Shown here: positions 41,621 through 50,168 of the stretch, in pieces | Layout of the letters: every line of letters starts with the position of its first letter | Numbering within the stretch: the first letter of the stretch is position 1 | Assembly (NCBI GenBank): GCA_964598005.1 | Contig: CAZRAL010000003.1 | Location: forward strand, 30,926-94,925 | Direction: 5' to 3' | DNA from: CAZRAL01 sp964598005 | GTDB lineage: Bacteria > Pseudomonadota > Gammaproteobacteria > Burkholderiales > Usitatibacteraceae | Length of the DNA stretch: 64,000 nucleotides | The notes under the pieces: generated by a model | Database searches by the model: none | Seen by the model: only the letters and a program-made list of their open reading frames with translations | Told to the model about the DNA's origin: nothing | Translations under genes and position numbers: made by a program

Positions 41621-42418
41621 TTATTTTTTTGCGGGTATGGCAACGGCACCGTTATAGATATCAAAGTTAAAGTATTTATCCTGAATTTTTTGGTAAGTAC
41701 CATTGCTGCGGATGGTTTTAATGGCGGTGTTTAGTTTATCGCGCAGCGTATTGTTGTTTTTACGCACGGCAATACCGATTCCCGCGCCAAAATATTTTGG
41801 CTCGCTAAACGATGGCCCGGTAAAGGTGAATCCCTTTCCGGCAGGTGTATTGAGAAAGCCAGCACCGGCTGCAGCAGCATCGAGCAACGCACAATCGATG
41901 CGACCCGCTGCCAGATCCAAATAAACTTCGTCCTGTTTGGTATAGCGGACGATTGCGGAATCCTTGAATACATCGGTAACAAAGCGATCGTGAATGGTGG
42001 TGCGCTGTACGCCAATACGTTTTCCTTTCAGGCCCACAGGGGTTACAACGAGGGCCGTACCCGCTTTGGCAATAAAGTAGTTGGGCGACTGATAGTATTT
42101 ATCGGTAAAGTCCACGGCTTTTTTTCGTTCCTCGGTGATCGACATCGAGGCAACGATGGCATCTAGCTTGCGCGATTGCAGTGAGGGAATCATGGCATCG
42201 AAATCCTGCGAAATCAGTGTGCATTGCGCCTTGATTTCTTCGCATAGTGCTTTGGCAATGTCAACATCGAAACCCTGCAATTGCCCGTTAGCGCCGACTT
42301 GTCCAAAAGGCGGGTAGGCGCCATCGATGCCAATACGCAATTTTGTTGATTCTGCAGCGTGTACGATGGAAGTTGAGAACAAAGCCGTCATAAACCAACC
42401 CAATAAGATTTTTTTCAT
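41621..42418 (-). CDS. Periplasmic amino-acid-binding protein (ABC transporter, HisJ/ArtJ type)
   Basis: The 265-residue protein has a signal peptide (LLGWFMTALFSTSIVHAAE). It also has the family 3 solute-binding pattern: LRIGIDGAYPPFGQVGANGQ, LQGFDVDIAKALCEEI, DAIVASMSITEERKKAVDFT and KGKRIGVQRTTIHDRFV. These are typical of binding proteins for arginine, lysine, ornithine or histidine. An arginine ligand would fit the nearby ast operon, but this is inference. No permease or ATPase genes adjoin it. AAAGGAATATTTC precedes the ATG. Family C elements flank the gene on both sides. Confidence 0.88.
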   Translation of the reverse strand: MKKILLGWFMTALFSTSIVHAAESTKLRIGIDGAYPPFGQVGANGQLQGFDVDIAKALCEEIKAQCTLISQDFDAMIPSLQSRKLDAIVASMSITEERKKAVDFTDKYYQSPNYFIAKAGTALVVTPVGLKGKRIGVQRTTIHDRFVTDVFKDSAIVRYTKQDEVYLDLAAGRIDCALLDAAAAGAGFLNTPAGKGFTFTGPSFSEPKYFGAGIGIAVRKNNNTLRDKLNTAIKTIRSNGTYQKIQDKYFNFDIYNGAVAIPAKK

Positions 42419-42498
42419 GAAATATTCCTTTATCAAAGAATGCGCAGTTTACTGTGACTCGGCGGCTTTACCATAGACATGATTATTTTTTGAATATT

Positions 42499-42865
42499 AA
42501 GGAACCTCTGAATAAGCCCTCCATGAGCCGCGTTTTGACCAGAATAGTTCAGCTTCAAGGCATCGTAGTTGACAACATCGGCAGGTCGTATCCGTTGATA
42601 CGAAGCCGGAGCCATCGCCTTGCCTTTCGGGTCGCATCCAAAGGCACTGAGTCCTCAGCGCCTTTGGAACCTGCTCCGCCTGCGGCAAGGCACGCCGAAG
42701 ATGGGCTATTCTTGTCAAAACCCGCATGGGCGCTGGATTTCCGGGCGGTTTGCTGTGTTGCGGTGCTTGCGAAGGGGAACGGCCATTCGCTGCACACCGC
42801 GCCTTGCACCCCATCCCGGAAAACCAAGCGCGCGGCCATGTGGGACTTAATCAGAGGTTCCTTAA
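42499..42865. repeat. Family C MITE-like element, complete copy
   Basis: This element has inverted ends: AAGGAACCTCTGAATAAG at the left and CTTAATCAGAGGTTCCTT at the right, with 2 mismatches. AATATT occurs at both outer boundaries (42493-42498 and 42865-42870), a likely target duplication of 5-6 bases. The interior of about 330 bases is GC-rich with inverted segments and no credible gene. A further end fragment (ATAATCAGAGGTTCCCTGG) is at 42957-42975. The rest of the 697-base gap before the beta-propeller gene shows nothing I can name. Confidence 0.8.
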
Positions 42866-43115
42866 ATATTTTCTGGTTCAACAGCCATTAAACGTGTTTT
42901 GCTAACGTGCAGTATGTTGCTGGCGAATAGAAAAATTATAATGCGTCGCTACACGCATAATCAGAGGTTCCCTGGGCTAATGAAGGTTAATTTAAAGAGA
43001 TGGGTTATTCTACGCCGCGCTTATCCGGGTCTGGATATATTGGTTTATATCAGCGGCACCCAGCATGGCCGTGCGGATCGCGCGCGTTTTACCGTTTCCG
43101 GAGAATGGGGTTGCT

Positions 43116-44075
43116 ATGATTTTTTCTAGATTAATTGTGCTGGGAGTCGCTGCATATTTCTCTATTGGTATGGTCAGCGCTGAAATGGCTGTCGTCCTCA
43201 ATTCAGGGGAAGGAACGATTAGCCTGATCGATAAGGCCAATATGGCTGAAGTGAAGCGCATGCCGGTCGGCAAGGAGCCTCACCATTTAATGGCCACACC
43301 GGACGATCAGTTTTTGATCGTTGCCAATGCGGCGAGCAACGATCTGGTGTTTCTCGATCCGCGATCCGGCGAAATCAAGCGTCGCCTGAACAATATTTCC
43401 GATCCCTATCAGATCGGGTTTAGCCCCGATAAAAAATGGTTCGTATCGATCTCCCTGCGTCTGGATCGGGTCGATATTTATCAGGCCAAAGATTTTTCGC
43501 TGGCCAGGCGAATCCCGCTTGGGAAAACGCCCAGCCATGTGGCGTTTAGCGCCGATAACACCTTGGCTTTTGTTACCTTGCAGGATTCGAATGAATTGGC
43601 CGCGGTCGATCTGGGAACGCAAACATTGAAGTGGCGTATGCCGGTTGGAAATATGCCAGCGGGAATCTGGATGACGCCGGACGATAAATATGCCCTGGTA
43701 GGAATGACGGGTGAAGATTATGTGGCGGTGGTCGATTGGCGCACGCAAAAAATTATAAAAAAAATCGTGACCGGGAAGGGCGCGCATAATTTTCTGCCGC
43801 GTGGGGATGGAAAGCACGTTTTCGTTAGCAATCGGGTTTCTAATACGGTGAATGTGATTGATCAATCAACCTTGTCGGTGATCGATACGATTGCGGTACC
43901 GGGTGGACCGGATTGTATGGAGCTTACCAAGGATGGCAAGCAACTATGGGTTACTTCGCGCTGGATCAAGAAAGTAACGGTTGTTGATCTGGCGAGCAAG
44001 CAGATCATCAAACAAATCCCGGTCGGCAAATCGCCGCATGGTATTTATTTTTTTACGCATGCGTTGAGAAAGTAA
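43116..44075 (+). CDS. Exported YncE-like beta-propeller protein
   Basis: The 319-residue protein has a signal peptide (FSRLIVLGVAAYFSIGMVSA). About seven repeats of roughly 42 residues follow in the YVTN/YncE beta-propeller style, with blade motifs such as DLVFLDPRSGEIKRR, AFVTLQDSNELAAVDL and VFVSNRVSNTVNVIDQ. Such proteins bind ligands or metals or act in nitrite/denitrification and surface systems; no catalytic residues can be deduced. ATG 43116 is used because a longer frame lacks signal character. Family C remnants precede it and family A copy 3 begins right at its stop. Confidence 0.82.
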   Translation: MIFSRLIVLGVAAYFSIGMVSAEMAVVLNSGEGTISLIDKANMAEVKRMPVGKEPHHLMATPDDQFLIVANAASNDLVFLDPRSGEIKRRLNNISDPYQIGFSPDKKWFVSISLRLDRVDIYQAKDFSLARRIPLGKTPSHVAFSADNTLAFVTLQDSNELAAVDLGTQTLKWRMPVGNMPAGIWMTPDDKYALVGMTGEDYVAVVDWRTQKIIKKIVTGKGAHNFLPRGDGKHVFVSNRVSNTVNVIDQSTLSVIDTIAVPGGPDCMELTKDGKQLWVTSRWIKKVTVVDLASKQIIKQIPVGKSPHGIYFFTHALRK

Positions 44076-44349
44076 CTGAGGTTACGCACCACCAGGAAAT
44101 TTTTTGCCGGAAAAGCCCATGTTACAGAAAAATTGTTTTGTTTCTGCATCGCTTCATTGTTTCAACAATTCACAGCCAGACTTCCCCCTTTTTAAAGGGG
44201 GATCGAGGGGGATTTTCGCTGCTTGTCGCGGGCTGAGCGACCGCAAATCTCCCCTCCGCCCCTCTTTTTCAAAGAGGGGAACCCAAGCGGAAATTTTTTC
44301 ACAGATTGGTCATTTCATGGACAAGCTGCTTTGCTTCTGTATCACATCA
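44076..44349. repeat. Family A MITE-like element, copy 3
   Basis: This full-length copy is in inverted orientation relative to copy 1. Its ends are CTGAGGTTACGCA and a degenerate TATCACATCA. The 8 bases GAAAGTAA occur directly at both boundaries (44068-44075 and 44350-44357), with the left one containing the stop codon of the propeller gene. The insertion thus landed exactly at the gene end. The right boundary is 3 bases before the deacetylase ATG at 44361. Confidence 0.85.
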
Positions 44350-44360
44350 GAAAGTAATTC

Positions 44361-45161
44361 ATGAGCGGTGTGGATGCGCATTTTGAGGGCCGAGTACGCA
44401 GAATGCGCCGTTCTTGCATGGCGTTGTTTCTGTTTTTATTGCCAGCTTTACCAGCCTTACCAGCAAGCGCGGTCAATCTTTGCAAGGGCACGGTTTATTT
44501 GACTTTCGATACCGGTAATATGCGGCCCGCCGAGGAGATTGCTGTAATCCTGCGCAAGCACGATGTTAAGGCGACCTTTTTTTTGGCCAATGAAAAAACC
44601 TGGCGCGGCGATACGGCGCTTGCGCCTGCGTGGAAAGAATTCTGGAGCGCGCGGGTTGGCGAAGGCCATGCGTTCGGGTCGCATACCTGGCGGCACTGGT
44701 ATTTTCGTCGCGACGTGGGTTCAGGCAAGGTTGGGTATATCCCCTTTGGAGCGGCCAGCGGCGAAGTGCTCGATCAAAAACAGGTTTGCGATGAAATCAG
44801 CCATTCGGAGCACGCGTTCAAAGCCATGACGGGGCGCGGGTTCGATGGCATCTGGCGCGCACCGGGCGGTAAATTCACGCCCAATACATTGCGTTTTGCA
44901 CAAGCCTGCGGGTACCGGCATGTGGCCTGGTCGCCTGCAGGCTTTTCCGGTGATGAGCTGCCAAGCGAGAAGTTTCCTGCTGAATCCTTGATCCGTAATC
45001 AACTGCGCAATATCAGGGATGGCGATATTTTGCTTTGGCATCTTGGCATCTGGTCGCGCAAGGAGCCGTTGTATCCTCGATTGGATGATTTGATTTCTGG
45101 CCTTAAAGCCAAAGGGTTTTGTTTTGCGCGCATTACTGAGCATCCAACATGGAAGCGTTGA
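44361..45161 (+). CDS. Exported polysaccharide deacetylase family protein
   Basis: The product is 266 residues from ATG 44361; ATG 44403 would start directly at the signal peptide (MALFLFLLPALPALPASA region). The NodB-fold shows TVYLTFDTGN (variant of the TFDDG motif), KATFFLANE, and GSHTWRHW with the HxxxH metal-binding pair. The RAPGGKFTPNTL and DGDILLWHLG motifs also match. It probably removes acetyl groups from a cell-envelope or extracellular polysaccharide. It overlaps the next gene by 13 bases. The upstream family A insertion may have changed its promoter and ribosome site. Confidence 0.85.
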   Translation: MSGVDAHFEGRVRRMRRSCMALFLFLLPALPALPASAVNLCKGTVYLTFDTGNMRPAEEIAVILRKHDVKATFFLANEKTWRGDTALAPAWKEFWSARVGEGHAFGSHTWRHWYFRRDVGSGKVGYIPFGAASGEVLDQKQVCDEISHSEHAFKAMTGRGFDGIWRAPGGKFTPNTLRFAQACGYRHVAWSPAGFSGDELPSEKFPAESLIRNQLRNIRDGDILLWHLGIWSRKEPLYPRLDDLISGLKAKGFCFARITEHPTWKR

Positions 45162-46123
45162 TGCGCTGGGCCGAAGATTCGTTTGCTGTGCTGCAAGGCT
45201 GGGTCTTCGAAAATTTGGTACTGCCCGCACTGTACGCTGCGGGGTTCGGGGGTTACGCTGAACAGGCCTTCGGTGCGACAGAATTTTTTCTGATCGGGGC
45301 CATGGAAGTAGCGCTGCTGGCGATTATTCTGGGCACGCTGGAACGAAAATTCCCGCTCGAACGCCAGCACAACGATGCGGATAAACGTGTGGATATTATT
45401 TACACACTTTTGCAGCGATTGGGGCTGGTGCCGTTGTTGCTGTTTTTTATGCTCACTCCTCTGGTCGATGCACTCGACGGCACACTGCGGATGGTCGATT
45501 TTATTCCGCCGAAGCTGGAGGATGCATGGCCCGCACTCAACCAATCGCCGCTCGCGAGTTTTATGGTTTATTTGCTTATTCTCGATTTTTTTGCCTACTG
45601 GTTACATCGTTTGCAGCACCGGTTTCCCTGGTGGTGGGCGTTGCACAGTCTGCACCATTCACAGCGGCAAATGAGTTTCTGGTCGGATGACCGTAATCAT
45701 CTTCTCGATGATGTGTTAATCGATGGGCTGTTTGCACTTATGGCATTGTTGATTGGCGTGCCGCCCGCACAGTTCATCACCATTGTGGTGGCCACTCGCG
45801 TGATTGAAAGCCTTTCGCACGCCAATTTGCGTTTGTCGTTTGGACGTATCGGCGAGTATTTACTGGTCAGCCCGCGATTTCATCGCATGCATCATGCGAT
45901 CGGGGTGGGACATGAAGGAATGTATAAAGGATGCAATTTTGCTGTTCTTTTCCCCATATGGGATAAGCTGTTTGGAACAGCCAATTTTGAAATGACTTAT
46001 CCGTCTACCGGGATTCGCGATCAACTCGACGGCAGGAACTATGGAATAGAGTTTTGGACCCAGCAACAATTAGGCTGCCAGCGTTTGTGGCGTAGCTTGC
46101 GTTTCGCCAAATCTACGCTGTAA
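45149..46123 (+). CDS. Fatty acid hydroxylase/sterol desaturase family protein
   Basis: The 324-residue integral membrane di-iron enzyme has at least four hydrophobic stretches. The histidine boxes are HRLQH, HSLHH and HRMHH, in FAYWLHRLQHRFPWWW, ALHSLHHSQRQM and PRFHRMHHAIG. The family hydroxylates or desaturates lipids such as sterols, fatty acids or carotenoids; the substrate here is unknown. The start overlaps the deacetylase stop region, so the two are co-translated. A second in-frame ATG at 45161 is possible. Confidence 0.9.
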   Translation: MEALMRWAEDSFAVLQGWVFENLVLPALYAAGFGGYAEQAFGATEFFLIGAMEVALLAIILGTLERKFPLERQHNDADKRVDIIYTLLQRLGLVPLLLFFMLTPLVDALDGTLRMVDFIPPKLEDAWPALNQSPLASFMVYLLILDFFAYWLHRLQHRFPWWWALHSLHHSQRQMSFWSDDRNHLLDDVLIDGLFALMALLIGVPPAQFITIVVATRVIESLSHANLRLSFGRIGEYLLVSPRFHRMHHAIGVGHEGMYKGCNFAVLFPIWDKLFGTANFEMTYPSTGIRDQLDGRNYGIEFWTQQQLGCQRLWRSLRFAKSTL

Positions 46124-46146
46124 ATTTTTTGATGAAAAGGATTGCC

Positions 46147-48570
46147 ATGAAACACTTTATTTTTTTAATTTTGACGGGCTTGTTTTTCTCTACAACTTCG
46201 CACGCATTGCAAATGCAAAGCCGTGCCAGTGCGGATATGGAAATACAGGCGGTTTCTCTACGAGTCAAGGAAGCGCCCACGGCGCGGATCCAGATTGCTG
46301 TGCCAAAAGTGAAGAGTATCCCCATAGGAACGGAAATAGGGCGTTTACGGGTCGGAACCGTTCTTCCCTCACCTATGGGGAAAATAACACCCCGTTGGAT
46401 TCCAGTAGAAGGCGGATACGTGACCCACCTAGAGGTTCATGTGGAAAATGCGAAAGGGGTACGGGTAAAAGTTGCGCTTTCCGATGCAAAATCCATCTCG
46501 CACCTGCGGGCGGCGGCACATAAAGAGGATTTCGCCGAAGCGATGGATATTCCGGAAACCATGGAGCGTGCCGAAATTTGGTCACCTTATACGGAAGGTT
46601 CTGCTCAAACCGTGGAATTGTTTTCGCGCCTTAACCCTGCTGGTGCCATAGTCGAGGTGGTTGAGGCCGTGCAATTCGATCGTTCTTTGCGAGAAGTACC
46701 CGCTGAGAATCTTGTGACGACCTGTATCCCCGATGTGGCCTGTACCTCCAACGATGCGGTACTCGATGCGGCTATTGCTGAACGTAAAAAATCGGTGGCG
46801 CGCATCAATTTTGTCGATGGCGGTAGCGCTTATGCTTGTACTGGAACGTTGATTAATTCAGGGCAATTCCCGGCACCGTTTTTTCTGACTGCGAATCATT
46901 GTATTTCCACTGCTGCTGCAGCGGCCAGTGTTACATCTTTATGGTTTTATGAGGCCCCCGTGTGTGGGGGAGCAGCGTCGGGAGCACAGCAGCAAGTAGC
47001 GGGAGGTGCGCAATTGCTGTTTACCAATTATATGGTCGATTCGACCTTGCTGCGGCTGAATAACAATCCGCCTGCTGGAGCAGTCTATGCCGGCTGGAAT
47101 GCGGCTAAATTAAATGCAGGTGAGGTGATTACCTCGATCAGCCATCCGGAAGGAGGGGTGATGAAATACGCGGAGGGTATCTTTTCTAAACTGGTGCGCC
47201 CGCAGGGATTTCCTCAGGATATGTATGGCATTCATTTTACCAATGGCATTATTCGTCCGGGATCCAGCGGCTCAGGCTTGTTTACTTTGGCAAATGGCAG
47301 CCTGCAGTTGCGTGGCATTTTGTCCGGCGGTACGATTCAATATGGCGGATTAAGTTGCACGAGTGATCAAGACATCGGTCTGTATGGGCGGTTCGAGATT
47401 TTCCATCCTCAAATCGCGGCGATTTTACAAGGGGTACAGGGCGATCCATCCGACGACCCCAATCAACCCACTCCCAGTGCGCGGGTCGTTCCTTTTGACG
47501 GCAATCTGTCCGCCACGCTTGATTATGCCGGCGATATCGATGTATTCCGTATCGATGTGCCACAGGAAGGCATGCTCACTGTTTTTACGACTGGTGGCAA
47601 CGATTTGGTGGGCGCGCTGCTGAACTCCGCTGGGGCAGGATTAGATAGCAACGACGATGCCGAATCGCGCAATAACGAATTCGGCATGACGTACCGGGTT
47701 AGCCCCGGTACTTATTATGTGAGCATTGGGCATTTTGAGCCCAATGCCACGGCCAGTTATAAAATCCACGCGCAATTTTCGGCGGTGACCGACAACTACA
47801 CCGGTTTATGGTGGAACCCTGATGAGTCCGGCTGGGGGATCAATCTGAACCATCAGGGCAATATTTTATTTGCCACCCTCTTTACCTACGATACGGACGG
47901 CAGCGGCATGTGGCTGGTGATGTCCTACGGCCCGCGCCAGCCAGATGGCAGTTATCTGGGCAATTTATATCGCACCACCGGGCCTGCATTTAACGCCGCG
48001 CCATTTACACCGATCACGGCAGCCGATATAACCAAAGTGGGAAGCATGCGTTTGACTTTTTCCACCATCAATAGCGCAATCCTGACCTACGATGTCAATG
48101 GCGTTAACGTCAGCAAAGCGATTACGCGTCAGGCTTTTGCCACATTGCCAACCTGCGAATTCTCGGCTTTTGACCGTAGCTATAATTTAAATTTTCAAGA
48201 TCTGTGGTGGAATCCCGGCGAGTCAGGGTGGGGGATCAATCTGGCGCATCAGGGCAATATTTTATTTGCCACGCTGTTTACCTACGATGCAAACGGCAAA
48301 GGGCTGTGGCTAGTCATGAGCCGGGGAGAGATGCAAGCACCGGTCAATGATCATCTGGTTTTTTCTGGAACACTTTATCGCACAACAGGCCCTGTGTTCA
48401 ATGCGGTGCCATGGGTGCCGATTATTGTTACACCGGTAGGCACTATGCGTTTGGAATTCAGCAATGGCAACTCGGCGAGCTTGACCTACGATGTTAACAA
48501 TATCAGCGTTACCAAACAGATTCAGAGACAGGTATTTGGTGTACCAGCTACCGCTTGCAAGCCTGAATAA
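46147..48570 (+). CDS. Secreted trypsin-like serine protease with PPC and two WWNP repeats
   Basis: The 807-residue protein has a signal peptide (FIFLILTGLFFSTTSHA), a propeptide-like region to about residue 200, and a lysyl-endopeptidase-like domain. Triad candidates are His251 in LTANHC, Asp298 in MVDSTLLRLN and Ser374 in PGSSGSGLF. A pre-peptidase C-terminal (PPC) domain follows near residues 450-545. Two repeats of about 130 residues begin LWWNPDESGWGINL (553) and LWWNPGESGWGINL (686). I chose ATG 46147 because AAAAGGA precedes it. The substrate is unknown, probably extracellular proteins. Confidence 0.87.
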   Translation: MKHFIFLILTGLFFSTTSHALQMQSRASADMEIQAVSLRVKEAPTARIQIAVPKVKSIPIGTEIGRLRVGTVLPSPMGKITPRWIPVEGGYVTHLEVHVENAKGVRVKVALSDAKSISHLRAAAHKEDFAEAMDIPETMERAEIWSPYTEGSAQTVELFSRLNPAGAIVEVVEAVQFDRSLREVPAENLVTTCIPDVACTSNDAVLDAAIAERKKSVARINFVDGGSAYACTGTLINSGQFPAPFFLTANHCISTAAAAASVTSLWFYEAPVCGGAASGAQQQVAGGAQLLFTNYMVDSTLLRLNNNPPAGAVYAGWNAAKLNAGEVITSISHPEGGVMKYAEGIFSKLVRPQGFPQDMYGIHFTNGIIRPGSSGSGLFTLANGSLQLRGILSGGTIQYGGLSCTSDQDIGLYGRFEIFHPQIAAILQGVQGDPSDDPNQPTPSARVVPFDGNLSATLDYAGDIDVFRIDVPQEGMLTVFTTGGNDLVGALLNSAGAGLDSNDDAESRNNEFGMTYRVSPGTYYVSIGHFEPNATASYKIHAQFSAVTDNYTGLWWNPDESGWGINLNHQGNILFATLFTYDTDGSGMWLVMSYGPRQPDGSYLGNLYRTTGPAFNAAPFTPITAADITKVGSMRLTFSTINSAILTYDVNGVNVSKAITRQAFATLPTCEFSAFDRSYNLNFQDLWWNPGESGWGINLAHQGNILFATLFTYDANGKGLWLVMSRGEMQAPVNDHLVFSGTLYRTTGPVFNAVPWVPIIVTPVGTMRLEFSNGNSASLTYDVNNISVTKQIQRQVFGVPATACKPE

Positions 48571-48662
48571 TTTTTGCCATAAATAGAAGCTGCATTCAAA
48601 AAAGCAGCTTCTGACTGGGCTTGCTGTAAAATGCGCCGCTTTTACAAGAATGGGCGCAATCC

Positions 48663-49985
48663 ATGAATGCGAATGATGATTTACCGCATGCTTTGGTCGA
48701 GTCGCTTGATCACGAGGGCCGCGGGGTAGCGCATATTGAAGGCAAAACTATTTTTATCGAAGGTGCCCTGCCAGGCGAATCCATACAGTATCGCCCGACT
48801 CGTAAAAAATCCAGCTTTGAAACCGGCAAGCTCGAGCAAATTGTGCGTGAAAGTGCGCAGCGCATAAAACCGCTGTGCCGTTTTTTTGACAACTGCGGTG
48901 GTTGCGCAATGCAGCATGCCACACAGGGGCTGCAGGTGGCGGCTAAACAACGAGGGCTGGAAGACAATCTTGCACGAATTGGCAAGGTGATGCCGGAATC
49001 GATTTTGCCGCCCATCTACGGCAAGGAATGGGAATATCGTCATCGTGCCCGGCTCTCAGTACACTACGTGGCCAAAAAAGGCGGTGTTTTAGTAGGGTTC
49101 CGTGAAAAACGTTCCAGTTACGTTGCCGATATGGCGTCATGCGAAGTGTTGGCAGGTGGAATGGGCAGGTTGATTACACCGCTGCGGGAATTGATTAGCA
49201 CGCTCGATAAGCGTGAACGCGTTCCACAGATCGAGATGGCGGTCGGTGAACGAGTTACCGTTTTGGTGTTGCGCGAACTGGAGCCTTTTTCACCTGCCGA
49301 TGAAGTCAAATTAAAGGCTTTTGCCGATTTGCATCGTATTCAATGGTGGGTGCAGAAAAAAGGTCCGGAAACAGCCATGCCATGGTATCCGCTCGAAGCG
49401 CCCCTGCTTACTTACCGCTTGCCAGAGTTTTCGCTCGAATTGAATTTTCGTCCTACCGAATTTACGCAAGTTAATTTTGCGGTGAATAGTCTCATGGTCA
49501 AACGGGCGATCGATCTGCTGCAACCACTTCCGGGCGAAAAAGTGGTGGATTTGTTTTGTGGCCTGGGAAATTTCAGTCTGGCAATTGCGAGCCGTGGCGC
49601 CCAAGTCGTTGGTGTGGAGGGGAGTCCGGAGTTGGTGAAACGCGCAGCCGAAAATGCCAGTCATAATGGCCTGGAAACGCGCGCCCAATTTTTTGCTGCC
49701 GATCTGTATACCCATCATGCAGAGGCGATGGCGCGTGTTCCACAAGTGACTAAAATGCTGATCGATCCGCCGCGCGATGGAGCGGCGGAGGTTTGCAAAT
49801 TGTTGGGGGCGGATGTTCGTCCTGAATTAACGCGTATCGTTTATGTATCGTGTAATCCGGCCACACTGGCACGCGATGCAGCGATTCTGGTTCATACCCA
49901 GCGCTTTGCCTTGAAAGCAGCGGGTATCGTCAATATGTTTCCGCATACCACCCATGTTGAATCGATCGCGGTGTTTGAAAGATAA
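48663..49985 (+). CDS. rlmD: 23S rRNA (uracil-1939-C5)-methyltransferase
   Basis: RlmD methylates U1939 of 23S rRNA using SAM. The 440-residue protein has an N-terminal TRAM domain (residues about 5-60, SLDHEGRGVAHIEGKTIFIE). Four cluster cysteines follow, in CRFFDNCGGCAMQH and later CEVLA. The methyltransferase core has FTQVNF, VVDLFCGLGNFSLAIA, and IDPPRDGA. The catalytic cysteine lies in YVSCNPATLARD. The last residues are close to the tRNA gene. Confidence 0.95.
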   Translation: MNANDDLPHALVESLDHEGRGVAHIEGKTIFIEGALPGESIQYRPTRKKSSFETGKLEQIVRESAQRIKPLCRFFDNCGGCAMQHATQGLQVAAKQRGLEDNLARIGKVMPESILPPIYGKEWEYRHRARLSVHYVAKKGGVLVGFREKRSSYVADMASCEVLAGGMGRLITPLRELISTLDKRERVPQIEMAVGERVTVLVLRELEPFSPADEVKLKAFADLHRIQWWVQKKGPETAMPWYPLEAPLLTYRLPEFSLELNFRPTEFTQVNFAVNSLMVKRAIDLLQPLPGEKVVDLFCGLGNFSLAIASRGAQVVGVEGSPELVKRAAENASHNGLETRAQFFAADLYTHHAEAMARVPQVTKMLIDPPRDGAAEVCKLLGADVRPELTRIVYVSCNPATLARDAAILVHTQRFALKAAGIVNMFPHTTHVESIAVFER

Positions 49986-50064
49986 GCCTAAATCAGTTAG
50001 CGACAGGAAAAGGCCTTTTGCGCATGATAAAATTGGCACGTAATCAAGGTGTTTTTCGTATACT

Positions 50065-50154
50065 GGATGGGTGGTAGAGCGGTTGAATACACCGGTCTTG
50101 AAAACCGGCAGACGTGCAAGCGTCTCGTGGGTTCGAATCCCACCCCATCCGCCA
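50065..50154 (+). tRNA. tRNA-Ser (anticodon UGA)
   Basis: The 90-base class II tRNA has acceptor strands GGATGGG and CCCATCC, then discriminator G and an encoded CCA end. The anticodon stem-loop is CCGGT-CTTGAAA-ACCGG with anticodon TGA (reads UCA). A long variable arm (GACGTGCAAGCGTC) and a T arm with GTTCGAATC follow. It lies between rlmD and the cytochrome gene; minus-strand frames across it are not genes. Confidence 0.97.
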
Positions 50155-50168
50155 CCGATTGATTGGAC

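Noticed and set aside
42899..43129. A 76-codon plus-strand frame before the beta-propeller gene.
   Set aside because: It crosses a family C end fragment, overlaps the start of the real gene, and shows no protein-like pattern.
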